Below, piece by piece: positions 23,601 to 38,754 of a stretch of 64,000 nucleotides of DNA. The stretch lies in the NCBI GenBank assembly GCA_948567375.1, contig OX419757.1:74035836-74099835 (forward strand), in the 5' to 3' direction. The notes under the pieces were generated by a model. The model saw nothing but the letters and a program-made list of their open reading frames with translations. It was not told the DNA's origin and searched no databases. The position numbers and the translations under genes are program-made. The stretch comes from Lunularia cruciata. Its lineage: Eukaryota > Streptophyta > Marchantiopsida > Lunulariales > Lunulariaceae. Position 1 is the first letter of the stretch, and every line of letters starts with the position of its first letter.

Positions 23601-26600
23601 TGAGCTTCATACTATTGTTGATTATATGCCATACATGAAGTGGTGCTAGTTGGATAAAGATCAAATCCAAGAAGCTATAGAGTCTATTTTGGAAATCAAA
23701 TTAGATGCATTGGGATTGAAAATTGCACTTTGCGTTGAATATCCTAAACCGTATGTAAGTTTATATTCAATTGCTGTCCAATTTCAATATGCCAAATTCA
23801 GAATTGCATGCTAGTCATGTAGTTGGTAAACCGTAACCACAATTGCTATGCAAACCAAGTACACAGGCTGCACAAAACAAAGCTTTCCATGCAAGCCAAG
23901 CATGTGGGCCATGCAAACTAGGTCTTGCCACACAAACTAGTTCATGTAGGCTATAGAAACATGGTTTGCACAAGGTTACTTGGTTTGCATGGCAGCCTTA
24001 GTTTCTTGTCTTTGTTTGCATGGCCTAAAAAATGGAGCTTTTTTTTGTGAGATGTTAAATATTGAAATATTTGATGACATATTTGCAAGTAATAGTGTGT
24101 ACAAAGTTTGTGCACACTTGGCAGAGGGACACTCATAGAGGGATAGTCAGTGGTAGAGATTCTTTTCTCAAACATCTCTCATCTGAAGAGCATATTTTTT
24201 GCCATTAGGTGCTATTGAGATGAGGAAGACAGTTCCACAAAGCATGGTGGAAGATTGGTTTCTTGTGAGAGAAAGGATAGCTAGGAGATATCTAGGTAGG
24301 TAGTGTGCATATCCGGCATTAAAACCATTTTTTCAACTCTTGTATTCACTACTTATTCATGCATGGTGACCTAGAGTTGGGCATGGGAACATCATTCTCA
24401 TAGTGAAGAGTAAGATGGCATGAGCTACTCTAGTGGATTCTGATTGGGCTGAGCTTATATTATTGGCTATTGAGGTGAAGCTTGTTGTAGTCTAGGGTCA
24501 GCTTGGGCACCCAAATGGTAGATGCTTTTGTGTGACCCATGTGGGATAGTTTTTCACTCATTTATTCTTGGATAGTGGATTACTTGGAGAGGTTAAGATT
24601 GTACATGACATTGGAGGCTTAGAGGAGGAGGTTTATATTCACAAGAGAGCAGACAAGAGAGAGCTTGCACATGATGAGCAGCCAAGTTAGTGAGAGTTTA
24701 GTTTTAGTGTATTGCACCTTTGAGTATGGGTTAGCTAGCCTTATGTACATGTTTGTATATTTTTGAGATTTATATATATTGTCTTGTTAAAACTCATGGA
24801 TAACTCTTTGTAGTTAACATGGTATTGTTTGTTGAATTGATATGGTTTGAAAAATTGTTTATAGGTGCACCTCATGATTTTAAACCATCCAATCTCCATG
24901 AGCACCTTGATGGTCACACTCATGATCCTTCCTATGCATTTCAAAGTGTTGATGTACCAAAACCTAGTGCACATGAGCATGATGATCATCCATATAGTTT
25001 ACACAAAGGGAGAGTTTAGCCACTTCCATTGCAATCAATATTGAGTATCCTTGGAGAGGAGCACAAGCACACAATGGATGAGAGTAGGTTTGCTTCTCAT
25101 GAGAGGAGTCTAGGAGAGAGAGAGGAGCATATTAGGCTAGAGGATTAAATTTTGAGTGAGAGGGAGAGTAAACTAGCTAAGCATGAGAGAAGACTTGCAT
25201 AAAGGGAGGAGCAGTTCCAACTTGAGTAGCATATTGTGTTTGAGAGAGAGAGAGTAGACCAACAGAGAGGGAGATACATGTATGTATTGAGGAGAGTACT
25301 ATGAGCAAGCGGTTAGTAGAGTTAATTAGAGTTATTAGGAAGAGAGAGTATGATGTGAGAGCTTGAGTGGAGAGACTCATTGAGTTGGAAGGACTCATGA
25401 GAGATAAAAGGGAGAGAGAGTAGAGGGATGTAGATTTAAGGAGATATGGTATATGAGAGAGTTTTCCATTATGATAGAACTATTAGAGAAGACTAGGAAG
25501 GAAGTACATGAAGTGAGTACTGAGCTAGATACTCTTAGGGTAGCATATGAGGATGCTTTTCAAGAGGCTAAAGAGTGGTTAGAGGTAGATATGTTATAGT
25601 ATCCTTGGAGATTTCTCCCAAAGGAGGTAAGGACTCAAAAAGATCATGGTGATGACTCTTATGGTATGGTAAGGGCTCAAAGAGAGGCTAGTTTAGTTAA
25701 TATGAGGACTCAGAACTTGACTCAAGGCTTTGTTTATACACATAGGAACTCATAACCATAATCTATTTAGAGATCTTGCCAAAGAGAGAGCCCCTCCTAC
25801 AACACCACTACCATAGATTTCAAGTTCTTCATCCGTAGTGCATCATGTTAGAGAGACTACTACTCCATCAAATGGGAGAGCATTGCTTTTGCAAGCTACT
25901 TGATCCAATTAAACTTGGTTGACTTTGTAGGTGGCCCAAGAGAGGAGCCTTATTTGTATTTGGGAGAGGATATTGTGTCATGGAGACCTTGCACCAGGGA
26001 TGATATTGCATCTCCTCCTAGTTTTTGGGGTACTTACCATGAGTGCTTGCATCTTTAGATGTAGAAGGCATCTTTGAGTGATGAGGTATAGAGACTCACT
26101 TGTTTGAGAGAGAAGATGAGTTTATTTGGATTATTCATTTGTCATATCATTTTCCATATAGATTTGAGGAGGAAGATCCTAGTGTTAGATTTGAGTTGTA
26201 TAGTAATTGTGAGAGATCCTAGTAGACCTCATTTCTTGGGATGGTGTTATTTTACCATGAGTAGTACCTCATGGTATATTCCACAGCTTGACATTGGAGA
26301 GTTGATGGAGTTTAGTATCACTCACTTTGAGGTGATCTTATAGACTAGTGGTCTGAAGCATGACATGGAGACCCTATTTCATTTTATGTGGGAGCTTGAT
26401 CACCTATTTGTAGGAGTTCACACTGGTTCACATTTGATGGCATGCCTTGCTAAGATGGATGGATATTTTGATGAGTTTAGAGGTTTTATGGTTAGCCTAT
26501 GTAGTAATTTTACCTCATTAGGTTAATCTATCCAAGATATATTATTTTTGGATTAGCAAGCCTCTTCCTTATTGTAAGAACCATCATCATAGAGCTATAC

Positions 26601-29600
26601 TCATCCACCTTTTTCATTGATTGATACCCATAGTACTTCATACACTTCATTATTTTAGCTCCTTATATCACCTCCATGTAGATTTAGTGCTTCCATAGCT
26701 CAGGCCATTAGATTCCTAGAGGAGGAGTGGACAAGGAGTTGATTGAAGGATTGTAGTTTTTGACAATTATGAGCTTTTAGGGAGATCATTTAGAGAGCCT
26801 CCAATGCATGCTTAGGAGAAGAGATAGATGTGATACTATAGTCCTTTTCTTATTAGATCTGCCTTATACTAGAGGAAACTTGATGCCATGGAGAGATATG
26901 CATAGTACTCCTTAGGCCTAGCCAATAGTGCCTTAATATATTGTACACACTTTTTCTCTTGTTATATCATATATTTCTCTTTCAAAATTGCAATATTGAT
27001 GGACATTGTTGATGTGAACATGTGTAGAGCTTTATATTGTTCTAATCAACTTGATGACGGAGAGTGTGGAGTATAGTGTAGAGTATACTCACATGTACAA
27101 GTTTGATATGGATCATACAAACTCACGGGTGGTTTGCACAAGTTGAACTTGTCTATGCAAACCAAGTGTTTGGATAGTGGGTAAAACTAAATTTGGATGC
27201 TTTGCGTTATAAATGATAGGATTTCAACATTTTTCAAACATGAGTGTCAGATGAGAGGAGTGTGCCTTTGAGGTAGTTTGTAATTTGGTAGCTTTGCAGT
27301 TCTTATATTCTTCTATTCTTATGTAGTTCTCCTATCATAATCAAATTATTATGTTATGCATATACAAATGGATGAATTCAATGGCAAGAGAATTGCTCAA
27401 TGATTCACATAGAAACATGGAAATAATCATTGCCAAAGAAGAAACATGTGGTACAGAAAACAACTCAATAAACTTTGTATATAACATAAGTTTACAATGT
27501 TCATACTAGATTTCTAAACTCTCACACTCTTGCCTATTTTTCACTCTTGTTCCAACAAGCACAAGGTGAGTGAACTAGGACTCTTAACTATACTTTCCAA
27601 CTCTTGAATATTCTTCACTCTTGTTCCAACTACCACAAGGAACTAAATTTGGATTATAATTGGGTATATGGAACTTGGGATCCACACTATAATTGGTGCT
27701 AGAGCCACCATAATTTTTGAATTTATATTGGATAATATGGTAATAATACATTTAATGTCTTCTAGAGATTTTCCTATATGAGCTAGTTCAAGTATCATGG
27801 CATAAAAGCATTTTGATTTGGCCTCATTCTTCTTGATTCAAAACTTTTTTGCTTTGGACCTGATTTTCTTGGCCTTTAAGATCTTCTTGGACCCTACTTC
27901 TCTCTTGTGTTTCTCAAGATCTACCACATGCAAAACTTGAATCTGTGCTATTTTACATCTCTTCCTAGATTTTATTGATTCAATTCTCAATTTGTTGTGA
28001 GATGCTAGATTGTATGACAATAAAGCCAGAATAGGCATGAGGGCTACGGCCAACTTGGAAGCTTTCAAGTTCCTTCTCCTCTTTTAAGAATCAACTTCCT
28101 TCTTGTAAGATGTTTCTTTTGCATTATTTCACTCCTCTTTTTCCTTGCATGCATCTCTAGTTGGCTCCTCCAAATGAAATATTTGACTTCCTTCCTCTCT
28201 TTGATTCTCCTCTACTCTTGTCACTCTTAGTGCTCTATTCACTCTTGAGTGATTCCTTTTTGTTTGCAAAATATGAGGAGTGTTGCTCAACTTTTTCTTC
28301 TATCAAACAAGGATTTTCATACTCATCTACAACCCCCTCGTCTAGAACTCCTAATTATCTGCATTCACAATTTCCAAATGTACACATGCAATCCAAGGGC
28401 CCTTTGGTGCTTGGGATGCTTACAAGAATTGATTCTTCAAGAAGATTTTCTCCCATTTTCATTGGTCTCCTTTGGTGATATGACAATAGGGCATATTCCA
28501 TCCATGAACCAAACTTCCTCCTCCATATGATCAATACTAACCAATGCACGGAGAGATATATTGGCTATGCACCCCAACATTAACTCTATTTGTTCAAAAA
28601 ATGGACAAAGATGATTGAGTTTATCCTTAATTGTTCTCCATCCTTGCCTCAAGTCTTTGTCTATGAGACCCTCCCTAGTGCAATCTTCTTTCTATTCTCA
28701 AGTATCTTTGTATGATTTCACGTATCTTGCCTATTTTTGGCAAAGCCTATCACCATTCATAGAGAGGGGAAATCATCACCCATGCTGAATTAAGAAAGTG
28801 GTCATTTAGCTAAATGCCATGCCCTTCTAGACTGTTTTTTACTATTTCCTCCATGGATCTGACTAAGGTACTTCTGATCCTCCAAATAATCAAGTATTTG
28901 CTAGTAGTGGTGATAAGCCATCCTAAATTGGTCATCTTTGCCCTTTGTTGTTTTTTCTTAAGCTATTACTTGGTGTGTGTATTGTAACCTTGGATCCACC
29001 CTTGCCATGTGCTCGCACAAAAACACACCCTTTGATCCTTTGCTTGTTGCATTTGAATGCAGAAGTGTGAAAGAAGCAACCATCCTCACGTAAATTTTAG
29101 AATAGAATAGGGAGATGAGGGATGGGAGCAAATTCAATTGCAAAAATAGATGTGGACAAGGGAATAGGAGATTCATCCAAATTATAAAAAGCAAATCTAG
29201 ATTTTGATTTCAATTTTCCGACATGACCTTTATTATTATATTATGTCAAGATTTTCAAGTGATAAGTGGCATGTTTACTCACAAATTCTAACACCTTCAA
29301 AGAAGAATAACAAAACATTCAAATTTTGCACCATTTTGAACTATTCTAACTTGCTTGACATGTCAATCTCTTCTAACCTACTAGAGGTTCATGATGAGAT
29401 GTAAGCCCAAGGAAACAAGGCTATTTTTCAAATTTGTCAAAAGGATTCAAGATGATTTTCAAACCAGATTCAACACATGGTTTTCCATTACAATCCCTCT
29501 CTCTTATATTTGGCTTAATCCGGATGGTAAGTGTAACATGGGTGGTTAGAATTAAATTTAAATTACATTGGTAATTAAGTCCTATACAACTAAAAATTAA

Positions 29601-31056
29601 GTCCCACATCTTTGTAATAAACTAGCCATACAATGTAAAATTGAAACACCCACTTCCATCAACATATTTTTTGGTACCATCCATATCTATACGAGACCAT
29701 TCATTATTAGGAACACTAACTTTTATGACCACTTGTATAATATTTTATGGAGTTCAAAGCTCTACATGTATCATTTTGAAATTTGGAATTTGAAACCTCT
29801 TATTGTACTCCAATGCCATAAGAATTGTACTCTAGTGCCATAACATTCTTATATATTGTTCATCAAATTTTATGGATATTTATAGAACCAAAAGAAAAGG
29901 AAACCATGTAGTAAATACAAAAGACGGGAAGACCCCATCAAGCCAAAAGAGGTAAAACCCCTAAAAACTAAATTTGAAACTCTAATGAATATTCTATAAA
30001 ACTTTATTATAAGGTAAAGATGGGACTAATTAATAAGGTTATGAAAGAGTTATGGGATGGATTTAGCAAGAAAGTAGGTTATAATAACATAGCCACAATC
30101 CCATAAGAAGTATAACCAAAACCTCCCATTTGTCACAAGCTACTTTCTCCAAATTAAAATGTAAATTTGGATACCACCTTGAAAGTTCTTAAAGGTGGGT
30201 GGTACTCAAATAGAGATCATGCTAGAGTGCAAATTTCTTGAGCACAAACCATATTTAGATTAATGGTATGAGCTTTTTCTTGATGAAGGTTAATGGGTAT
30301 TGGGCTCAAGTATTTGTGAACATTTTGATTGATGTATGGGCACCAACAACACTAACCAAACATCATTAAGCAAACCTGTTTGGCACCATATTCTTGGGCA
30401 AAATCTAGACTCAAATTTTTGGTGGTAGCATTTCTCTTGAACATTGTTGGCTTGAAGCATTCTAATTTTTGAATTGGTATATTGGCACCAAAATCAGTAA
30501 GCAACCTCCTTGACATTTATATTTCCTTGAATAAATTCACATACAATATGCAAAACTTGAAACTTGAAGGAATTCATAAGGGCCATGGAAATTATAGAAT
30601 TAAAATTTAGTTTAGTGAACCATAGAGGATATAAACTCTCATATCACAAGTCCTACTATCTTCACACTCTCCCTCCTTCTGTCTCTTGCAACATACCAAC
30701 ATAGGTTGCTAACTTCTCCTTTCCTTATTGGCCAATCATAATTCAACTCCCTCTTTTGCTAATCCTCCTCCTAAAGTGAGTATTGGATTTCAAGATCTCT
30801 TGCAAATGGTGTTTATTGTATCAATGCTTGTGCAATCTGCTCCATATGTTCCTTCCTCCTCTCTTGGCAAAGTAAAATGTGATGAGGACAAGTTTAGAAT
30901 AGTCTCCTATCATTAAGCCTAAAATTATTGATTATTTGAAGGATCTTGAGCATCTAGATACACAATGGCACTTGAAAGAAACTCATTCAAAAGAGTATTG
31001 CATTCAATTATATGGCCACCTTTCTTGTGCAATTTAGGAAGGAGTTTACAAGGTCT
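23601..31056. other. Decayed, unrecognised repeat-like DNA
   Basis: No intact coding region. Plus-strand segments around 24180-24700 and 25900-26600 look like formerly coding DNA full of stops, without an identifiable domain. The stretch around 25080-25450 is rich in gagagag words. Sequence aattggtgctagagcc at 27691-27706 resembles a plant tRNA-Met primer binding site and may mark the inner edge of an otherwise unrecognised LTR. A Pro/Ser-rich 62-codon frame at 30728-30916 has no recognisable motif. Confidence 0.4.
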
Positions 31057-31743
31057 TGTGAGCCGCCCTATCTCTCACTCAGGATGAACCTTTGATGGCT
31101 ATTATTGTAGCGCACCATGAACTAAGAAGACAAAGAACCCCAACTCCATCATCTCCTCCAAGACTAACACTCCAAGACTCAAGACATTGCTCACTAGAGG
31201 ACTCAATGAGAGATAGTTGCAAATGAAAGGATGATGAGTACCTCCTCATCCCTAGTTTCTATACTTGTGAAACACTTATGCACCAAAGTTACTAATTACT
31301 AAAGAAACTCAAGTTATTAGGCTAAAAGTTAAGTGAAGTCAAAAATTATAAAGGAATATCGATCCATGTGTGCATATTCCACTAAGCATGTGATCTTATC
31401 TTGACCCAACCACTAAGTCAAGGATTCCTTCACATGGGCTAACCTTGGACTAGAGAAGAATCCAAAATAAAAAGACTTGCATGCCCAAGAGTTCTCAACT
31501 CTTTCCTGAAAGCCAAACACCTAGGAATAATACCAAGTCAATACACTAGAATCAAAAATAGTGGTGCTCATCTTTTCTACTTCCTCTAAAGTAAGGTCCT
31601 CTTTATCTTAGCTATGACTAACTTTAGCTAATCATGACTAATGTAGAACCATCCTTTATCTCTATATAAATAATATCTCTCAAGTATTTGTAATACCAAG
31701 TTAAATATCATAATACCACACATATGCACAAATAGGTGTTACA
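31057..31743 (-). repeat. 3' LTR of the minus-strand Ogre/Tat/Athila-like element
   Basis: About 687 bp. On the minus strand it starts tgtaacacct and ends ggctcaca-like, matching the 692-bp LTRs at 41921-42612 and 49057-49748 over its length. Confidence 0.88.
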
Positions 31744-34700
31744 TTTACCCTTGGACTAATTTTTACTTTGTCCTTAAAGTGAAGGTTTCTCTACCTTCTA
31801 TGATATATCTTCAACTTATCGTGTTTAATCCTATCAAAGTGTCTTCCTCCCAACTCCTTGAGATCATAGGTGTAATTGCCCCACACCTTCTCCACTATGA
31901 AAGGTCCAAATTACTTAGGCAAAAACTTCTTTTGCACTCTCTTGAATCAAATGGAATCAAACAATATTACCCAATCACCTTCTTTAAAAGACTCCACCTT
32001 CTTCTTGCCTTGCCTCTTGTCATAGCTCTCCTTTTGTTTCCTTTAGGCTTGCTCCACTTGAACCATAGAAACTGCTTTTGCCTCTTCCAATTCCATGAGT
32101 TGATCCTCCCTTGACTTCTCTACATCACCTCCTTGTGTTTTCTTCAATCTCCTATGAATGCTTTGGAAGGTAGGAAGATCAAAGTGAATAGGTAAGGTAG
32201 ACTCAATACCATATACTAATTGAAATGGAGAATATTTGGTGGAAGTCTTCATGGTTGTCCTATACTCCCACAAAACTACAGGAATCCTCTTATCTCAATG
32301 ATGTTTAGCCTCCTCCATTTCTGCATCTTTGGCTAACATCATGCACAAGGTTTGATTGGTTCTCTCTGCCAAGCCATTAGAATTTGACTTATAGGATGTA
32401 GTTACTCTATGTGTGATAGAGAAATGTTGTAACATGGCTGTAGTGATGATTCCTATAAACTCTCCTCCTCTATCAAAAACCAACTCCAAAGGGCATCCAA
32501 ACCTAGTGATAATTTATTCATAAAGAAATCTACCAACTTCATCTTCATGCTTGTCTCTCAATGGTCTAGCCTCAACCCACTTGGTAAGGTTATCAATAAC
32601 TACAAAAATGTACCAATTGTTCTTTGGGGTTCTATTGAGAGGACCTACAAAATCAATTCCCCACTTCTCAAAGTTCCTAGCAACGGAATTGATCTAAGTG
32701 GTGGAGTGGAAGTAGATTTTCTAGCAAAAACTTGACAAACATGACAAGTTTTGCAATAATCAAGACAATCCTTGAAAATCCTTCTCCAATGGTAACCTAC
32801 ATCTAGAATCTTGAAAGCAGTCACCTGTCCTGAAAAGTGTCCTCCACACACTAAATCTTCATGAAACTCCTTTATGAGTGGGATAGACTCTTCCTTACCC
32901 ACTGCTCTTCAAAGTAGACCATTTGTTCCTTGGTGAAAAATAATATCCTCCACCATTGTGTAAGGTCTAGATCTTGCTGCAAGGGCCTTCCTCTCCCTAG
33001 CATGCATCCCTTCTGGATAGTTACCTCTTGTTACAAAATCCACAATCTCCTTGTATTTCATTGGAACCTCTTGAGTGACTGAGATTGTCATGAGCTCCTC
33101 ATCCGAGAAGGAATCATCCACTGGATCATCTCCATCATGATCATAAGCTCTAGATAACAAATCAGCATTTGCATGTTTCTTTCTTGGCCTATCCTCAATG
33201 GTGTAATCATACTCAGACAAGAGTATCATCCATCTTGCTAGCTTCTCTTCCACATTAGGCTTGTTGAAGATGTATTTTAAAGCCTTGTGATCGGTGACAA
33301 TGGTGGCTTTCCCTCCAATCAAGTAGTGTCTAAACTTCTTGAGATCAAAGATCACTGCCAACCCTTCTCTCTCCATGACATAGTAGTTCTTTTCTCTTGA
33401 AACCATCTACTTACTAGCATAAGCTATTGGATGATCATGCCCATCTTGGTCAAATTGACTAAGAGTGCATCTTATAGATACATTAGAAGCATCAATGTAG
33501 AGGATAAGAGGCTTACTAAAATCAGGTTTAGCAAGAATTGGAGCTACAAGAAGGGATTTTTTGAGCTCCTCAAAAGCTTTGAGAGCCTCCTTGTCCTCCA
33601 AAATCACCATGTAATCTTCACCCTTCTTCATGTAGATGGTCAATGCATAAGCCTTGTTGGAAAATGAGAAGATGAACCTCCTATACCCAACCATCCCCAA
33701 GAATTGCCTAAACTTTGTCAAGCTTGAAGGGAATGGAAGGTATGAGATTTTCCTCAACTTCTCAAGATCAATTGCTATTCCATCCTTGGAGATGATGTGC
33801 CCAAAATTAGACCTTCTTCACATCCAAAAATGCACTTCTTTGGGTTGAGTGATGCATTTGCCTCATCCAAGCATTTCAAGACCTTGATTAGGTGCTCAAA
33901 GTGCTCCTCCTTGCTCCCATAGACACAAAAGTTATCAATGAAATCTCTCACAAATTTCTCAATGAAAAGTTCAAATACCTTGTTCATGAATTGTTTGAAT
34001 GTGATTGGAGCATTGCAAAGCCCAAAAGGCATGACCTTGAAAGTGTAAGTTCCTCAAGGTATGGTGAATGTGGTGAGTTGTTGATGCTCTTGTGCAATCT
34101 TGATTTGGTTATCTCCACTATAACCATCTCCAAAACTATACCTCTCATGACCTGCAATTTCTTCCAAGATTTCATTAATGAATGATAATGGGTAGTAGTC
34201 CTTCTTGGTAAAAGCATTGAGCTTCTTGTAATCCACACATAATCAAAGCTTGCCATTCTTTTTCTTCATAATCACAATTAGAGACACCCATTTTGAATTC
34301 TCCACCTCAAAGATAAATCCAACCTCCTTGAGCTTATCAATCTCCTTCTTCACAACCAAAGATATTGGTGGGCTAATCCAATGTTACTTTTGGTGGACTG
34401 ATCTTGCATGTGACTCTACCTCAATCTTATGCTCCTCCAAGGTGACTTCCTTCACATCCTTGTAATTGAAAGCAAACATATGGATCAACATGCAGAAAAT
34501 CTCCTCAAGCCTCACCTTCTCCTCCTTGGTAACATTTGGACCATATTTGAGGGTAGATAACCTCCTCTCTATCTCCTCTAGTGTCAATGGTGATTTATTC
34601 GGGTCCTTCAAAACCTCTGGCTTAGGTGAAAAATCCATAGCACACAAGGGATACACAACTGAATCAAATTCAGATCCATCCTCCTCTGGGGAAGTCTCCT

Positions 34701-37700
34701 CGTCCATGCTTGTGTCCACACTTGAAGCTCCTTCTTCAGAATCTGAATCCCAATAATCAGAAGATGGTGTATCTGAATGTGAAGTGTTGGTGGTGTTAGT
34801 CACAAGAACTGTGACTCTATGGTTTGATGGCCCAATCCTCAAGAACCTTTTGTGTCATCTATCAATTGTATGTGTTGCTCTCAACCATGGCCTCCCAAGA
34901 AGTAAATCATAGCTTGAATCCTTCAAGACTTGGAAATTCATGAGATTTTGAACTCCCATAACTGAAACTACCACCTTATCCATCCTCCCTACTGATCAAA
35001 CTTGTTGCTTGTTTTCCATGCTCACCACAAATGTTAGAGATCTTGAGGGTATCATACCTAACTTCTTCATCAACCTTTCTGACATGGCATTCACTACCAA
35101 TCTTCCATCAACCAATGCATCCTTGATGTTGTGACCATTCACTCTCACAACAATCTTGGGGGCATAATCACAAGCCTCCCATGGTGTTAGCTTGGCATCC
35201 ACCACTCCCATTGATACTGGAACTTTTACCTTCTTCTTCCTCTTGCTCCTTGTAGAACTCAAACCACCTCTAAGCTCCTTTCTCAAAGTAGGATTCAAAG
35301 AAATCAATTGGCCCATTGTGATGTTAGCCTTGTGACTACTAACATCCTCCGAGACATTGTAGTTCCATTGTTGCTTTGAGATCAAGAAGTCCTCTATCCA
35401 CAACTTCTTCTTTGGAGTCTTTGTTGTTGATGGTGTTGAAGTGCTTGTGCAAGTGCTCCTAGTAGACATAGGAGTATCTTGGCTAGGAGTAAATCCTTGA
35501 GAAGAGTGCACATCCTCTACAAAATGAGCTCTCTTCTTCTCTTGTGCCAAAAGATCCAAATTAAGACCCTTGGACTTTGAGCACTCTCCCTTCTCCTACT
35601 TGCTCTCAACCACATCTATAGATGTTATCTCCTTACCTTTTTTGGATTAGGAGCCACTTGAGTTTCACTACCTCCCTCTTTCCCTTTATTGACTGTTTCA
35701 TAACCCCTTCCTCCATGGTAAGTAGAATTTGGGCAATTCCTTTAGATGTGACTTCTTCCTCCACAACCAAAACAATTTCTCTCATTGAAATTTTTGGTTG
35801 GTTGGCCTCCTCTATATGGATAACTTCTATAACTCCTAGGCCCTCTTCCCACATTCTGATCCACCTCTCTCTTCTCCCAAAGTTGCATCACATTGAACTT
35901 GAGATCTGCAAGTTGTTCTATGATAGTTTGAAGTGGATCCTTTGGTGGAGGTGCAAGAACTGGAGCAACTACTACTTGTGGTGCAACCCTTGCCACCAAA
36001 GTATCAAAATTTCCTCCATACTTGTAACCTTGAGGAGGATGCACAACCTCCTTCACAACCAAATCACTCTCATCTCCTTCCAAACTCTCCTCCATACAAA
36101 TTGCAATCTTGATAGCTTCAACCTTGGAAGAAGGTTTCTCATATCTCACCTTGTTTCTAATTTGTGGTCTCAACACTCCCACAAAATTCTTGGTGAGCAT
36201 GGCTCCTATGCCCATCATAGTAGTCTCCACATCATCCACACGCTTCCTCAACATTATATGCAAAATCTAGACTCTAACTTTTCCACTCTTTCTACATAGA
36301 CTCTCACTTTCTCTCCATCTCCTTGCTTGAGAAAGGTAACCTCACTCATCAATCTCATCAAACTCTCATATGGAAGAAAGTTCTCAATGAGTGTTGAAGT
36401 CAAACTCTCCCAAGACTCTTCTTGCCCAGCTCTCCTCTCTCTCTCTTTTGGTATTCTAACTCATACCATGTAAGTGTTGCATCCTCAAATAAATTTGGTA
36501 ATAATGAGGCCCACTCATTCTTTCTCCTCTCATTGTTTCCTATGCAAGCTCTCTTGAAGTCTCTCACAAAGGCCTCCACATTTTCTCCATTCTTTCCAAA
36601 GAAAACCAGAAGTTTCTGCATCTTAATCCTTCACTATCTTTCTTTTCTCTCAATTTCTTTTTTTCTCTCTCACTCTAGAACTAATAGAGTATGTACGTGA
36701 CTAACACCATTTGAGAGTAATCCACCTTAGGGAACAAAAAAGGTTCAGGTTGCTCCAAGATTTCTATAGCAACATCAAATCCTAGAGTGCTTATTAATCA
36801 AAGCCTCATGGATAGTTTATCCATAAGTTGAAAGATTATTTCCATCACTAATCTTAAGAACTAGATGATGAAGGTGGTAATATTTTTGTAGCTATACTAA
36901 GACTCTCTCCAAGATCTTTCACCAAAATCTCCAAAAAAAATTTTACTCCACAACACTCATGTCCTTTTGGAAATCCTTCAACTCCACAAACCTCTCACAA
37001 CTCCTTGGTCTTAGATCTTCTCCTCCCAATCTTGGTGAAGAAGGTCTAACACGCAAACCCAAGTCAAATAGTCCTCTCCTTTCTCTCAATCTCTTGCTCT
37101 CAAAGGTCAATGGACATGAACTTGCCATATGTCACTTCTCTCCACATAGAAAGCACTTAGACTCACTCTTTCCTCCAAGTGGTGTAGGTATTTGGATCCT
37201 CTCAACACTCTCTTCAAATTCTAGTCTAAACTCACTTTTCTTCAAATCCAACCCTAAAATCACCTCAAACCCTTGGGGAACCTTTCCTAGTCTCAATTTC
37301 CACTCTTGATGACCCTCCATGTTCCAAAGATGAATCTAAACACTCAAACATGCTTCTTGTTGCTCTCAAACTCCTCATGCATGAAATCTCAACTTTATAG
37401 AACTGACCCTTCCTCACAATGTCACTCAAATCTCTCAACTGGTAAGTCATAGTCCTTTGAAATTTTCCCACTTGATCACAACTCCAAGGTGTCCCTCCTT
37501 AAAAAATTTCAAATCTTTTCATCAAGCCATTTGGCATAAGCACCTTTCTATTCAACACATATATTTCAGATTTGGTTTGAAAACAACCCCCCCTAACTTT
37601 AAAAATTCATAACTCTCTGCGTAGGAATGATCCCTCTCTAATTTTTGTGTCAACAGGTAAGATAAAATGTACTGAATTTTCTTGGAAATTTTCACAACAA

Positions 37701-38165
37701 TTCACAGAAAATTGAAGAAATGGCAGACTATGTACAATTTTCCATAGAGCATGCAATTGAGGGAGCAGTTTACCCTATTCTAGCCAATGTGCATAGTAGC
37801 TCTCACAATAATTTCAAGTTTGCTTACTGGAGAATAATCTAAGCTATGATTAGTAGAAATTTTAAGTCCAAATCTCAAACTTGATATTTTGCCCAAAATC
37901 ACTTTGATCCCCCAAAATCTCCAACCCACCTCACACAATCTCTCCATATCCTCTCATGTGTACAAGATGTACAAAATCACCTAAAAGATATCATAATGAA
38001 CTATGGGATATACAAATAGGTCCAAGTTCTCTAACATAAGTTCAACCTTCTCCTCCCATAAAGTTCTCTCCAAGTAGACTCTCATAGCTTCCTTTTGTCT
38101 AATATAGAATTGTACATGGAACATTATCTTGCCTTCTAGAGAGGTCATGGCAACAAAACCAAAAA

Positions 38166-38754
38166 TGTGAGCCAGCCTACCTCTCACTCAGGATGAACCT
38201 CTGATGGCTATTATGGTAGTGCACCATGGACTAAAGAAAGGATGATGAGTACCTCCTCATCCCTAGTTTCTATACTTATGAAACACTTACGCACCAAAGT
38301 TACTAATTACTGGAATAACTCAAGTTATTAGGCTAAAAGTCAAGTAAAGTCAAAAGTTATAAAGGAATATCCATCCACATTGGCATATTCTACTAAGCAT
38401 GTGATCTTATCTTGACCCAACTACTAAGTCAAGGATTCCTTCACATGGGCTATCCTTGTACTATAGAAGAATCCAAAACAAAGAAGCTTGAGGGCACAAG
38501 AGTTTCCAACTCTTTCCTCAAAGCCAAACACCTAAGAATAATACCATGTCAATACACTAGAATCAAAATAGTGGTTCTCATTTTTTCCACTTCTTCTAAA
38601 GTAAGTTTCCCCTCTATCTTAGCTATGACTAACTTTAGCTAATCATGACTAATATAGAACAATATTTTATATCTATATAAGTAATACCTCTCAAGTGTTT
38701 GTAATACCAAGTTAAATATCATAATACCACACACATGCACAAAAGGGTGTTACA
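38166..38754 (-). repeat. 5' LTR of the minus-strand Ogre/Tat/Athila-like element
   Basis: About 589 bp, shorter than its partner but with the same ends (tgtaacaccc to ggctcaca on the minus strand). The element leader follows at lower coordinates. Confidence 0.85.

Larger units (their letters stand above)
31057..38754 (-). mobile_element. Broken Ogre/Tat/Athila-like Ty3/Gypsy element, minus strand
   Basis: A 7.7-kb element of the same family as 41921-49748, in opposite orientation. LTRs lie at both ends. Minus-strand translation shows, in order, the leader small ORF (about 38000-38190), the zinc-knuckle small ORF region (about 36950-37470), gag (about 35700-36620), protease (about 34950-35560), reverse transcriptase with RNase H (about 32900-34300) and integrase (about 32040-32900). 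It has no chromodomain. It carries many breaks. Its two LTRs differ by roughly 8-10% by eye plus indels, so it is older than its plus-strand relative. Candidate target duplications are imperfect. Confidence 0.88.
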
